NCBI RefSeq assembly: GCF_963259705.1
Contig: NC_081841.1
Location: 116,162,979-116,226,978, forward strand
Reading direction: 5' to 3'
DNA length: 64,000 bases
From: Myotis daubentonii
Taxonomy: Eukaryota; Chordata; Mammalia; Chiroptera; Vespertilionidae
Shown: positions 32,346 through 45,061 of the stretch, piece after piece
Layout of the letters: each line of letters starts with the position of its first letter
Position numbering within the stretch: position 1 is the stretch's first letter
Translations under genes and position numbers: made by a program
Notes under the pieces: model-generated
Told to the model about the DNA's origin: nothing
Seen by the model: the letters and a program-made list of their open reading frames with translations, nothing else
Database searches by the model: none

Positions 32346-34304
32346 AAAAGAGGAGGATCCAAGATGATGGTGGAGTAGGTGGAAGTTAAACCAACCTCTT
32401 CCTGGAACCAAATTGGTAATACAACTAAATCATAAACCAATCAACCTAAATAACCAAATGAAAACTAACTGAACAGAAGTCTTATAACTAAGAATATACA
32501 GAAGAAGCCACATCAACAGTGGTAAAAAGGGAAGACATTCAAAAAAAAATGCTGGCCCCACACCCACATGCAGCAGTTGAGAATCCATAGGGATAACCTC
32601 AGCTAAAATAATACCCTTTGAGGAGCAAGTGGTCTTGAAGCCAGTCCAGACTCCTCAGCCCAAAGCTCCAGAGTATTGGGGCTGATAATCAGACCCTGAG
32701 TGATGGATGAATAATTACTCTGACACAGATTTCTGTGAAAGAGAGGGCTAAGGGACTGCCTGGCTATAGAAACCAGACAGCCTTGTTTGCCTGCTTCTTC
32801 AGGCTTTTATTATAACAGCAGTTTGGGATAATGTTTATCTTTTAGATACAATCAGTAGGGTAATTAATCTTGGGAGGACACATGTGACTGCAGTGTCCTT
32901 CAAGCAAGGACATCTAAAGATTATGCATAAAAGATTCTGGTAAACATCTGAGGATTTGCATGTACACAGACTTGTTTGGAAAGGTCAAGGAACAATTAGG
33001 GATGGCTACCTTCAGCCAACTCTCTTATGTCAGAATTTCCTCCTTACAAACTTTCCAACAGTCTCATGCTTCCCTACACTAGGGCAGGGAAGAGAAACTC
33101 ACATAACATCCAGCTGTGATAATCAGCAGAGATTCTATCCTCCCCAGTGAGATGGGAGATTGCTGGAAACCCAGGCACCTTCTTAAAGGGACAATCACCC
33201 GAAGCTCTGGCAGTTGCTCAGAGGGGACCAGAGTCATACAAAGAGAAGTTTGCTTGTGTGGCCTCAGAGAGAGGGCCGGAAGGGCAACTGCAAATGCCCT
33301 TCTGCTGAATTTCTCTCTCACACCACCCACAGATGACATCTTTCTTAACTTGAACACTCCCCTCAATACAGCATCAGCCTGGGGAAATGTATTAGCCCCA
33401 CCCTACTAACTTTCTGATGCCCAACCCTTCCAAGCTATCACTAGGCAGAGGGATCTGCTCTAAATAGCTAGGCTGGGCTTACATTGCAGTCTTTCTTGAA
33501 AAATCCTCAAGGAATTTCAGGCAATATCAGGGGATGCCAGAAACACACAAGGAGAGACAGAGATGTGGGCCAGTTTTCACCACATGTTCAACCATTCCTG
33601 TGGTGGATTTTCCCACACTCCTCCACAGCATCAGCCTGGTGAGATGCACTAACATCACTCTTTGAGGGCCTGCTGTGAAAGCTCATAACTTGCTGCAAAG
33701 GCCCTTGTTGCAAGTTTTCTTGAAAAACTCTTAATAGATGCCAGCATTTTCACACAACATGGCCAAATATTAATCTGTTTTATTCTAATGGAGTCTACTA
33801 GCTCCACCATGATGACTCCTTGAGACCATGCCCCACTACAACAGTTTGCAGGCCCCAGGCAGATAGCAACAGCAATTGATGCACTCTAAAATTTGGCTGA
33901 GTGGTCCCAAACCAAGCACTGGCAACAAATTTGAATCTGTATCAAACTGGTAAACAACACTCACCCCAACTTTGTTACTCACTGAGAAATTGCCTCATGC
34001 AATGGAGTCTCTTTTAGATGCTGAGCCTAATGGGGAGCAGGCAGACAGTGGCAGATCTTATGGTGTCTTGGGCTTTTTGCTGACCTTCCCCGGGCTCAAT
34101 ACTGGTGGCAACCAGCTTCAATACACAGTGCAGCATTTCCCATATGTACCCAGGCCAAGCAAAAATAGCTACCGACCATGAATAACATTTTATCTCCTAA
34201 CAGGTATCCCAGAGCTGGTCACAGGCACATTTGATGATGATTTGCACTGCAATTCCTAGCAAAAAGCCCTAGAATCAGCAAACCTGATGGCTGTCTTCAG
34301 ACCA
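32346..34304 (+). mobile_element. L1 5' UTR-like segment
   Basis: Starts like an L1 5' end (GGATCCAAGATGATGGTGGAG), similar to the starts at 35955 and 61980. About 2 kb of moderately GC-rich sequence follows, without a frame beyond 97 codons. It passes into ORF2 endonuclease text at about 34305 without ORF1. Some parts (32780-33110, 33960-34200) are not matched to L1 elsewhere in the window and could be other old insertions. Confidence 0.5.
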
Positions 34305-35703
34305 TAGCAGCTCACATATATATTGCTGCCTATAAGACATACCTCAGATGTAAAAAACACACAAAAACCTTAAGTAAGAGAAAAAAGTGGACAGAGGAAT
34401 TTTTTTCAAATGAAAACAAACAAACAAACAAAAAACTAAGGCAGCAATACTTACATTAGGCAAAATAGACTTTAAAACAAAGGTTATGACAAGTGACAAA
34501 AAAGAACATTATTTAAAGATAAAAGAAATAATCCAACAAGTGAATATAGCCCTTGTAAACATTTATGCACCCAACACAGGAGCACCTATATATATAAAGC
34601 AAATATTGATGGATGTAAAGGGAGAGATTTACTGTAATAAGTCATAGTAGGGGAATTTAGCTCACTAAGAACATCAATGGATAGATTTTCAAGACAGAAA
34701 ATCAACAAGAAAACAGCAGCCTTAAATGAAACATTAGCCCAGATGTATTTAATTGGTATTTTCAGAACATTTCAGCACAAAGCAACAGAATATACATTCT
34801 TTTCAAGTAAACATAATAAAACATTCTTCAGTACAGAAATGTTAGCATACAAATGTCCATAAATTTGATAATATTGAGATCATACCAAGCATTTTCTCTA
34901 ACAATGACATGAAACTAGAAATTAAACAGAAGAAGAAAAAAAACTTTAAAAACACACAAACACATGAAAGTTAAATTACATGCTACCGAACAATAAATCA
35001 GTTAACCATGAAATGAAGGAAGAAATCAAGATGGAACTGGAGAGTATTATGCTAAGTGAAATAAGCCAGTCAGAGAAAGAATATACCACATGATCTCACT
35101 CATTTATGGATAATTAAGACCATTATAAACTGATGAACAAAAATAGATACAGAGGCAGAGCAGCATCGAACAGACTGTCAAACTACAGCAAGAAGGCCGG
35201 GGAGGTTTGGGGCGGAGGGTAAGAGATTAACTGAAGGACTTGTATGCATGCATATAAGCATAACCAATGGACACAAGACACTGGGGGGTAGGGGAGGCCG
35301 GGGAAAGGTCAAGGAGGAAAAAAAAGGAGACATATGTAATACTCTTTGTAATACTATAAGCAATAAAACAAAGTTAAAAAAAAGATGCCTAAAAACAAAT
35401 GAAAATGAAAACACAATAAACCAAAACCTTGGTACACAGTAAAAGAAGTTCTCAGAGAATAATTCATAGCAACATAGATGTACCACGTGAAGCAAGAAAA
35501 ATCTTAAATAAACAAACTAACTTTACACTTAAAGAAACTAGAAAAAAAGAACAACAAAGCCCAAAGTGACTAGAAAAGGGAAATAATAAAGATCAAGGTG
35601 GAAATAAACAAAATGAAGTCTAAAAATTTAAAAAATCAATGAAACCAAGACCTGTCTTTCTGAAAATATAAATAAGATTGATAAACCTTTAACCAGAATC
35701 ATT
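34305..35703 (+). mobile_element. Old L1 ORF2 (endonuclease part), interrupted
   Basis: Diverged plus-strand ORF2: about 34310 resembles the 'YICCLQETHLR' block, then 'AACATTTATGCACCCAACAC', then the aligned block at 34730-34830. It is interrupted by a short young L1 tail (35034-35381), resumes at about 35388 and ends at a SINE (35706). Confidence 0.75.
35034..35381 (+). mobile_element. Young L1 3' tail, 5'-truncated
   Basis: The last part of ORF2 (GGAGAGTATTATGCTAAGTG) plus the 3' UTR and an A-rich tail, about 350 bp. It is much closer to the other young L1s (44590-44930) than to the old L1 around it. The flanks share AAGATG (35028-35033, 35382-35387), a short but plausible target duplication. 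Confidence 0.85.
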
Positions 35704-35705
35704 TT

Positions 35706-35925
35706 TTAAAATATATTTTTATTTATTTCAAAGAGGAAGGGAGAGGGAGAGGAAGAAAGAGATAGAAACATTAATGATGAGAGAGAATCATTAATCAGCT
35801 ACCTCCCCCATGTCCCACACTGGGAATTGAGCCCACAACCCAGGCATGTGCCCTGACCAGGAATCGAACCATCACCTCCTGGTTCATACATCCACACTTA
35901 ACCACTGAGCCATGCTGGCCGGGCT
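35706..35925 (-). mobile_element. VES-like SINE (minus strand)
   Basis: Complete tRNA-derived SINE. Read on the minus strand it has a head with GGCTCAGTGGTTAAG (A box), GGTTCGATTCC (B box), body GTCAGGGCACATGCCTGGGT, a CT-rich tail and an A-rich end. The flanks 35691-35705 and 35926-35940 match at 13 of 15 positions, the likely target duplication. Confidence 0.92.
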
Positions 35926-36660
35926 AATCAGAACCATTTTATAAAAGTGTAGGAGAATGGAGCATCAAGATGGCAGCCAGCAGTGAAGGAGAGAGTGTGA
36001 GTGAGTTAGAGAGTGAAAGGGGAATGTGTGGACATGTGGTGTGTGTGTGTGTGTGTGTGACAGTTAGATCCTGCAGGACTTTGGGGGGGCTGGCAGACTA
36101 GGCTCTCTTAGATGGGGTGACCCTGCTATCACTGCCAGCACACCTGGGTGGCCAGCACTAGCACAGACCACACACTATCTTGAAAGGGAGAGCTGCTGTG
36201 ACCAGGAATCCAGCCTTACCACCACCCAGACTGGCCTCAGACACCACCTGGGCAACTCAGGCACTCTAGCCAAGACTTGTTACTGCAGCTGCAAACCAAT
36301 GGACATCAGGACTCCAGTCTCCTGAGCCACAGGCACCTGTGAGTCCTGGAGCACGTTACCCTCCTGCCACCTGCAGCTGCGGCACACCACCATGCATCCT
36401 GGTGCCTGGTCTCTCCCGTGACTTGTGGTGTGCATGATGTTCCCACTGACCTACTGCCATAGCACAGGCCCCACAAATCTGGCACCAGGGTTCTCCCATG
36501 ACTCTCAGGACACATGACACTCCCACTGAGCTGTTGCAGTGGCACAGGCCCCACACAACAAGCACCTGAACTCTCAAGGTACAAAACTCTCACACCAAAC
36601 CCTCCACTTTAAGCTCAGGCCCTAGACAACTCGGGGCCTGCACCCTTCAGTGAGAGCTAA

Positions 36661-37511
36661 AATACAGAGACAAAAAACCCCAAAGGAAAGAAAAGGGGAA
36701 ATAACCAGAAAAGGAACGAAATGAAACAGAGGCATGCAATGTGTCAGAAAAATAATTCAGAATAATAGTCATGCAGTTCATAAACCAGATGGATGAGAAA
36801 ATCAACAACTTGTATAAGAATCAAGAAGAAATAAAAAATGATATAAGTACAATAAAAAAATCTAATTGAAGGCTTCAACCGTAAACTAGAAGAAGCTGAG
36901 GATAGAATAAGTGAGTTAGAAGAGAGGGCAGAGAAACCCACACAACCTGAACAGCAATTACAGAAAAAAATTAGAAAGCTGGAGGAGAGCCTAAGGGATC
37001 TTTGGGACAACATGAAATGAAGTAACATCCATATAGTAGGAATGCCAGAAACACAAGAAGAGGAGCAAGGATTAGAAAACATATTGGAAGAAATAATAAC
37101 AGAAAAGGTTTCTGATTTGGGGAAGAAAAAAGGCACACAAGCACAGAGAGTACCAAACAAGATGAACTAAAAAAGATGCACACCAAGACACATTGTAATT
37201 ACAAAGACAGACATTAATGACAAAGAGAGAATAGCAAAGGCTGTAAGAGAGAGAGACAGAGAGTTACCTACAAAGGATCTCCCATTAGATTATCAAATGA
37301 CTTCTCAACAGAAACACATAAGGCCAGAAGGGAATGGAATTAAGTATACAAAGTGATGCAAAGCAAGTGAATGAAACCAAAAATACTCTATCCAGCAAAG
37401 TTATCATCAAAATTGAAGGGGAAATCAGGATCTTCACAGACAAAAAAAAAGGTTAATAGAGTTTATCACTACAAGCCAGAAATGCAAGAAATGTTAAAGG
37501 AACTGTTGTGA
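36661..37511 (+). pseudogene. L1 ORF1, broken
   Basis: The expected start position has ATA instead of ATG (about 36661). Readable parts are the coiled-coil region (36780-36960), an RRM block with 'ENILEEIITEKVSDLGKKK' (about 37078-37130), the TPRHIVITK-like block (about 37180) and the YPAKLSS-like C-terminus (about 37390), then the stop at 37509-37511. Several stops (for example after 'NMK' at about 37016) and frame changes disable it. Confidence 0.82.
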
Positions 37512-37559
37512 AAAGAATAAATAGAAGGGGAAGAAGGAACACAGGCATAAAGAATAAAA

Positions 37560-40500
37560 ATGGCTACAAACAAGTACCTATCAATAATAACTTTAAACGT
37601 AAATGGAATAATGCTCTAACCAAAAGACATCAAGTGGCTGAATGGATAAAAAAAACATGACCCATATATTTGCTGTCTACAAGAGACCCATCTCAGAATA
37701 AGGGACTCACACAGACTGAAATTGAAGGGATGGAAAAATATCTTTCAGGCAAATGCAAATGAACAAAAGCTAGGGTAGCAATACTTATATCTGACAAAAG
37801 AGACCTCAAAGTGAAGGCAATAACAAGAGATAAGGAAGGCCACTTCATAATACTAAACGGATCGATACAACAAGCGGATATAACTCTGGTAAACATATAT
37901 GCACCCAATGCAGGAGCACGCAAATACATAAAAAAACTCCTGGAAGATATCAAGGGAGAGATCAACAACAATACAATCATAGTAGGGGACTTTAATACAC
38001 CACTGACATCACTGTATAAATCCTCTAGACAAAAAAATCAGCAAAGAAACAGCAATCTTAAATGACTCACTAGATCAGATGGACTTAATTGACATCTTCA
38101 GAACATTTCACCCCAAAGCCATGGAATATACGTTCTTCTCAAGTGCACATGAGACATTTTCAAAAATAGACCACATATTAGGTCACAAGCAAAGTCTCCC
38201 CAAGTTGAAGAAGATTGAAATCACACCAAGCATCTTCTCAAACCACAATGACATAATATTAGAAATAAACTACAATAAAAACAATGCAAAGCACTCAAAC
38301 ACTTGGAAGCTGAATAGCATGTTACTACATAATGATTGGGTTGCCAGTGAGATCAATGTAGAAATTAAAAACACCCTGGAAACTAATGACAATAACAGTA
38401 CAACAATCCAAAATCTATGGGACACAATGAAAGCAATCCTGAGAGGAAAGTTTATAGCACTACAGGCCTACCTTGGAAAACAAGAAAAAATCATAGTAAA
38501 TCATTTACCTCTACAACTCAAATAATTAGAAAGATAACCACAAAAAAAGCCCAGAGTGAGCAGAAGAAAGGAGATAATAAAGATCAGAGCAGAAATAAAT
38601 GACATAGAGACCAAAAAAAACAAAAAACAATACTAAAGATCAATGAAAGCAAGAGCTGGTTCTTTGAAAGGGTAAACAAGATTGATTACCTCTACCCAGG
38701 CTCAGCAAGAAGCAAAGAGAGAGGACTCAAATAAACAAAATCAGAAATGAAAGAGACGAAATAACAACAGACCCCTCAAAAATTCAAAGAATTGTTAAAA
38801 AATACTATGAACAACTCTACTCTAACAAACTAGACAACATGGAGAAAATGGACATATTCCTAGAAAAATACAATATTCCAAAACTCAATCCAGAGGATTC
38901 TAAAAATCTCAACAGGCCAATAACGATGGATGAAATTGAAGCACTCATCAAAAAGACTCCAGCAAAAAAATGCCCGGGGCCAGACGGCTTCACAGTGGAG
39001 TTTTACCAAACATTCAAGGAAGAACTAAAACATATACTTCTCAGATTATTCCAAAAAAAATTCTAGAGGAAGGAACACTTTCCAGCTCATTCTATGAAGC
39101 CAGCATCACCCTAATACCAAAACCAGATAGAGACAACACAATGAAAGAGAATTATAGGCCAATATCCCTCATGAACATAGATGCCAAAATACTCAACAAA
39201 ATTCTAGCAAATCGGATCAAGCAATATATCAGAAAGATCATACACCATGACCAAGTTGGATCCTTCCCAAGGATGCAGGGATGGTACAATAACTGCAAAT
39301 CAATAAATGTGATTCATCACATAAACAAATTGAGAGATAAAAACCAACTTGTCATATCAGTTGATGCATAAAAAGCTTATGACAAAATTCAACACCCTTT
39401 CCTGATGAAAACTATCAGCAAGGTAGGAATAGAATGATCATACCTCAACATACTAAAAGCCATATATGACAAACGCACAGCCAACATCATAATAAATGGG
39501 CAAAAACTAAAACCATTTCCCCTAAGAACAGGAACAAGACAGTGATGCCCCCTCACACCACTCATGTTTAACATGGTACTGGAAGTACTAGCCATTGTGA
39601 TCAGACAAGAAGAAGAAATAAAAGGCATCCAAATTAGAAAAGAAGAGGTCAAACTGTCATTATTTGCAGATCACATGATACTATATATAGAAAACCCTAA
39701 AGACTCCATCAAAAAATTATTAGAGTTAATAAATGAATTCAGCAATGTAGCAGAATACAAAATTAATGCCAAGAAATCTAAGGCATTTCTTTACACAAAT
39801 AGTGAACTTACAGAAATGGAGACTAATAAGAGCAATCCCATTTACCATTGTACCGAAAAAATTAAGATACCTAGGAATAAACTTAACTAAAGAGGTAAAG
39901 GACTTACATGCGAAAAACTACAGGACGTTGAAAAAAGAGATAGAGGAAGACATAAACAGATGGAAGAACATACTGTGTTCATGGATTGGTAGAATCAACA
40001 TCATCAAAATGTCCATAACTACCCAAAGCAATCTATAGATTCAATGCAATCCCCATTAAATTACCAATGGCATATTTCACAGATCTAGAACAAATGTTCC
40101 AAAAAGTCATCTAGAATAAAAAAAGACCTCAAATAGCTGCAGCAATCCTGAGAAAGAAGAACAAAGTAGGTAGGATCTGAATAACAGATATCAAACTGTA
40201 TTACAAAGCCACTGTTCTTAAAACAGCTTGGTACTGGCATAAGAAAAGACATATAGATCAATGGAATAGAAAAGAGAACCCAGAAACCGACCCAAAATAC
40301 TATATCCAATTAATATTCGACAAAGGAGGCAAGAGCATACAGTGGAGTCAAGACAGTCTCTTCAATAAATGGTGTTGGGAAAATTAGACAGATACATGCA
40401 AAAAGATGAAACTAGACCGCCAACTCACACCACACTCAAAAATAAACTCAAAATGGATAAAAGACTTAAATGTAAGACGGGAAACCATAAAAATACTAGA

Positions 40501-41398
40501 GGAATCCATAGGCAGTGAAATAGCAAACATATGTTGAAGGAATTTCTTCTCTGATAATGCTCCTAGGGCAATGGAAACTAAAGAGAAAATAAACAAATGG
40601 GGCTACATTAAAAGAAAAAACTTTTGCACAGCAAAGGAAACTATCAACAAAACAACAAGAAGACCCACTGCATGGGAGAACATATTTGCCAATGATATCA
40701 CTGACAAGGGTTTTATCTCCAACATTTACAAGGAACTCATGAAACTTAATAAAAAGAAGATAAACAATCCGATAAAAAAAAAAAGGGCAATGGATCTAGA
40801 TAGACACTTTTCGAAAGAGGACATACAGAGGGCCAAAAGACATATGAAAAGATGCTCAAAGTCACTAATTATACTAGAAATGCAAATCAAAACGACAATG
40901 CGGTGTCACCTCACACCTGTCAGAATGGCTATCATCAACAAATCAACAAATGACTAGTGCTGGCGAGGTTGTGGAGAAAAAGGAACCCTCCTTCACTGCT
41001 GGTGGGAATGCAGACTGGTGAATCCACTGTGGAGAACAGTATGGAATTTCCTCAAAAAACTAAAATTGGAAGTCCCATTTGACCCAGTGATCCCACTTCT
41101 AGGAATATATCCCAAGAAAAGAGAAACACCAATCAGAAAGGATATATGCACCCCTATGTTCATAGCAGCACAATTCACCATAGCTAAGATTTGGAAATAG
41201 CCTAAGTGCCCAACAGCAGATGAGTGGATTAAAAAACTGTGGTACATCTACACAATGGAATACTACGCTGCTGTAAAAAAGAAGGAATACTTACCATTTG
41301 CAACAGCTTGGATTGGACTGGAGAGCATTCTGCTACGTGAAATAAGCCAGTCAGAGAAAGATAAATACCACATGATCTCACTCATTTGTGGAATATAG
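37560..41398 (+). pseudogene. L1 ORF2, broken
   Basis: Starts MATNKYLSIITLNVNGIML and ends at the TAG 41396-41398; the 3839-bp span is near full length but not a multiple of three. Domains in order are the endonuclease (37560-38300, with NIYAPN and GDFNTPL), the RT (38850-39900) and the C-terminal cysteine region (about 40960-41000). The RT active site reads FADH (39663-39674) instead of FADD, which by itself should abolish catalysis. Frequent stops divide it into frames of at most 148 codons. Confidence 0.87.
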
Positions 41399-41690
41399 AA
41401 AACAACATAGACATGAACAGGGACAGATCCAAAGACAGAAAGACAGCAATCAGACTATTAATCCCCAGAGGGAAACTAGGGGAGGGTGGGGGTAAGGGGA
41501 AGAGATCAACCAAAGGACTTGTATGCATGCATATAAGCCAAACCAATGGACATGGACAACAGGATGATGAGAGCATGAGTGGGAGGGGAGGAGGATGGGG
41601 GTTAATGGGCGTGAATGAGGACACATTTGTAATTCCTTGATTAATAAAGAATTTAAAGATTAAAAAATAAAATAAAATAAAAAATAAAAA

Positions 41691-44600
41691 AAGATTGATG
41701 AACCTCTAGCCAGGATAACCAAGAAGCAAAGAAAGAGGAGCCAAATAAAGGAAATAAGAAATGATAGAAGCAAAATAACACAGAACCCAACAGAAATAAA
41801 AATGATTGTTAAAAAATATTATGAAAAATTCTACTCCAAAAAACTAGACAACCAGGAGGAAATGGACATATTCTTAAAAATATACAACATTCAAAAACAC
41901 AATCAGGAAGAATGTAAAAATCTCAATAGACCAATAACTATGGAAGAAATTGAAGCAGTCATCAAAAAGCTTCCAGCAAACAAAAACCCAGGGACGGATG
42001 GCTTCACAGGGGAGTTTTACCAAACAATCAAGGAAGAACTAACACTATCCTGTTCAGACTATTCCAAAAAATTCAAGAGAAAGGAAAACTTCCAAGATAA
42101 TTCTATGAAGCCAGCATCGCCCTAATACCAAAAGCAGGTAAAGACAACACAATGAAAGAGAATTACAGGCCAATATACCTCACGAACAAAGATGCCAAAA
42201 TCCTCAACAAAATCTTAGCAAATCGGATCCAGCAGTACATCAGAAAGATCATACACCATGACCAAGTAGGATTTATTCCAGGGATGCAAGGATGGTACAA
42301 TATCTGCAAATCAATAAATGTGATATATCACACAAACAAATTGAAAGAAAAATACCACATAGTCATATCAATTGATGGAGAAACCGCTTTTGACAAAATC
42401 GAACACCCATTTTTGATAAAAACTCTCAGCAAGGTGGGAATAGAAGGATCATACCTCAACATAATAAAAGCCATATATGACAAACCCACAGCCAACATCA
42501 TACCCAATGGACAAAAACTAAAACCATTTCCCCTAAGAACAGGAACAAGACAGGGATGCACACTCTGACCACTTCTGTTCAACATAGTACTGGAAGTATT
42601 AGCCATTTCAATTAGACAAGAAGAAGAAATAAAAGGCATCCAAATTGGAAAAGAAGAAGTAAAACTGTCCTTATTTGCAGATGGCATGATATTGTACATA
42701 AAAAAAAACCTAAAGACTCCATCAAAAACTATTAGATTTAATAAATGAATTTGACAATGTAGCAGGATACAAAATTAATGCTAAGAAATCTATGGCATTT
42801 CTATACACCAATAGTGAACTTACAGAAAGAGTTACCAAAAAAGCAATCCCATTTACCATTGCACCAAAAAATTAAGATTTATACCTAGGAATAAACTTAA
42901 CTAAAGAGGTAAAAGACCTCTACTCAGAAAACTACAGGATGTTGAAAAAAGAGATAGAGGAAGACATAAACAGATGGAATAACATACCATGTTCTTGGAT
43001 TGGTAGAATCAACATCATTAAAATGTCCATACTACCCAAAGAAATCTATAGATTCAATGCATTCCCCATTAAAATACCAACGGCATATTTCACAGAACTA
43101 GAACGAACTCTCCAAACATTCATCTGGAATAATAATAAAAAAAAAAGACCCCGAATAGCTGCAGCAATCCTGAGAAAGAAGAACAAAGTATGTGGGATCT
43201 CAATACCAGATATCAAGCTGTAGTACAAAGCCGCTGTTCTCAAACTGCCTGGAACTGGCATAAAGACAGACATATAGATCAATGGAATAGAATAGAGCGC
43301 CCAGAAATCGACCCGAACCAATACACTCAATTAATATTTTACAAAGGATGCAAGAACTTACAATGGGGTCAAGACAGTCCCTTCATTAAATGGTGTTGGG
43401 AAAATTGGACAGATACATGCTAAAAAATGAAACTAGAACATCAACTTACACCATACACAAAAAATAACTCAAAATGGATAAAGGACTTAAATGTACGATG
43501 GGAAACCATAAAAATTCTAGAGGAATCCAAAGGCAAAAAAATCACAAATATATGCCGAAAGAATTTCTTCACTGATACAGCTCCTATGGCACTTGAAACT
43601 AAAGAAAAAATGAACAAATGGGACTACATCAAAATAAAAAGCTTCTGCACAGCAAAAGAAACCATCAACAAAACAACAAGAAAGCCCACTGCATGGGAGA
43701 ACATATTTGCCAATGCTGTCTCTGATAAGGGTTTAATCTCCAAAATTTATAGGGAACTCATACAACTTAACAAAAGGAAGATAAACAATCCAATCAAAAA
43801 ATGGGCAAAGGACCTAAATAGACTCTCTTCAAAAGAGGATATTCAGGCCGAAACCGGTTTGGCTCAGTGGATAGAGCATCGGCCTGCGGATTGAAATGTC
43901 CCAGGTTCGATTCCAGTCAAGGGCATGTACCTGGGTTGCAGGCACATCCCCAGTAGGAGGTGTGCAGGAGGCAGCTGATCGATGTTTCTCTCTCATCGAT
44001 GTTTCTGGCTCTCTATCTCTCTCCCTTCCTCTCTGTAAAAATATCAATAAAAAAATATTTTAAAAAAAATAAAAAGAGGATATTCAGAAACCAAGAGACA
44101 TATGAAAACATGTTCAAAGTCACTAATCATTGAAAAAATGCAAATCAAAACAACAATGAGGTACCATCTCACACCTGTCAGAATGGCTATCATCAACAAA
44201 TCAACAACCGACAAGTGCTGGAGAGGATGTGGAGAAAAAGGAACACTTGTGCACTGCTGGTGGGAATGCAGACTGGTGCAGCCACTATGGAAGACAGTAT
44301 GGAGTTTCCTCAAAAAGTTAAAAATAGAACTCCCATTTGACCCAGTGATCCCACTTCTAGGAATATATCCCAAGAAAACAGAAATACCAATCAGAAAGGA
44401 TATATGCACCCCTATGTTCATAGCAGCACAATTTACCATAGCTAAGATCTGGAAACAGCTTAAGTGCCCATCATCAGATGAGGGGATTAGAAAACTGTGG
44501 TACATCTACACAATGGAATACTATGCTGCTGTAAAAAAGAAGGAATTCTTACCATTTGCAACAGCATGCATGGAACTGGAGAGCATTATGTTAAGTGAAA

Positions 44601-44918
44601 TAAGCCAGTCAATGAAAGAAAAATACCACATGATCTCACTCATTTATGGATAATTAAGACCATTATAAACTGATGATCAAAAATAGTTACAGAAGCAGAG
44701 CTACATTGATCAGACTGTCAAACTGCAGAGGGAAGGCTGGGGAGGGTTGTGGGCGGTGGGTAAGAGATCAACCAAAGGACTTGTATGCATGCATATAAGC
44801 AAAAGCAATGGACACAAGACACTGGGGGGTATGGGACGCTTGGAGAAGGTCAAGGGGAGAAAAGAAAAAAAAGGAGACATATATAATACTCTTTGTAATA
44901 CTTTAAGCATTAAACAAT

Positions 44919-44945
<27 letters not shown>
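41691..44945 (+). mobile_element. 5'-truncated L1 (plus strand)
   Basis: Begins abruptly in ORF2 (AGATTGATGAACCTCTAGCC, just before the RT domain), runs through the stop at 44651-44653 and the 3' UTR, and ends in a (TAAA)n tail near 44945. The RT active site is FADG (42674-42685). It has open stretches of 138, 155 and 183 codons, the last being the longest ORF2 piece in the window (44102-44653: [19 protein letters not shown], [26 protein letters not shown]). A SINE interrupts it at 43847-44071. Confidence 0.9.
43847..44071 (+). mobile_element. VES SINE, complete
   Basis: Textbook copy: A box GGCTCAGTGG at 43861-43870, perfect B box GGTTCGATTCC at 43904-43914, body with CAGGAGGCAGCTGATCGATG, a CT-rich tail and an A-rich end. 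A perfect 16-bp target duplication, AAAAGAGGATATTCAG, is at 43831-43846 and 44072-44087. VES SINEs are transcribed by RNA polymerase III and mobilised by L1. This is the youngest-looking SINE here. Confidence 0.97.
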
Positions 44946-44949
<4 letters not shown>

Positions 44950-44954
44950 ACCCT

Positions 44955-45058
44955 CCCAAAAAATATCAATGACCCTTTCCCTCCTCATTTATGTTTCTAT
45001 GTCTCTGACGCTCTCCTTTTCTCTCTGAAATCAATAAAAAAAAAATATACTTAAAAAA
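44955..45058 (+). mobile_element. VES-like SINE tail fragment
   Basis: Only the CT-rich 3' part and A-rich end remain (TTTCTATGTCTCTGACGCTC region, then ATCAATAAAA). The head is missing. It lies between the tail of one L1 and the start of the next. Confidence 0.7.
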
Positions 45059-45061
45059 AAT

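Larger units (their letters stand above)
35950..41690 (+). mobile_element. Full-length L1 (plus strand)
   Basis: 5' start GCATCAAGATGGCAGCCAGC (about 35962), a 5' UTR of about 700 bp with a (GT)n tract at 36040-36059, ORF1 (about 36661-37511), ORF2 (37560-41398) and a 3' UTR with a G-rich tract and AT-rich tail to about 41690. All parts are present in order. Both frames contain stops and shifts, so it is inactive. Unlike the minus-strand copies it has no 36-bp array, so it belongs to a different 5' UTR type. Confidence 0.88.

Noticed and set aside
43847..43920. tRNA gene
   Set aside because: A and B boxes are present, but the sequence continues as a SINE body with A-rich tail and a target duplication; it is a tRNA-derived SINE head.
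44102..44653. 183-aa frame as a separate gene
   Set aside because: It is the C-terminal end of L1 ORF2, without its own start region.
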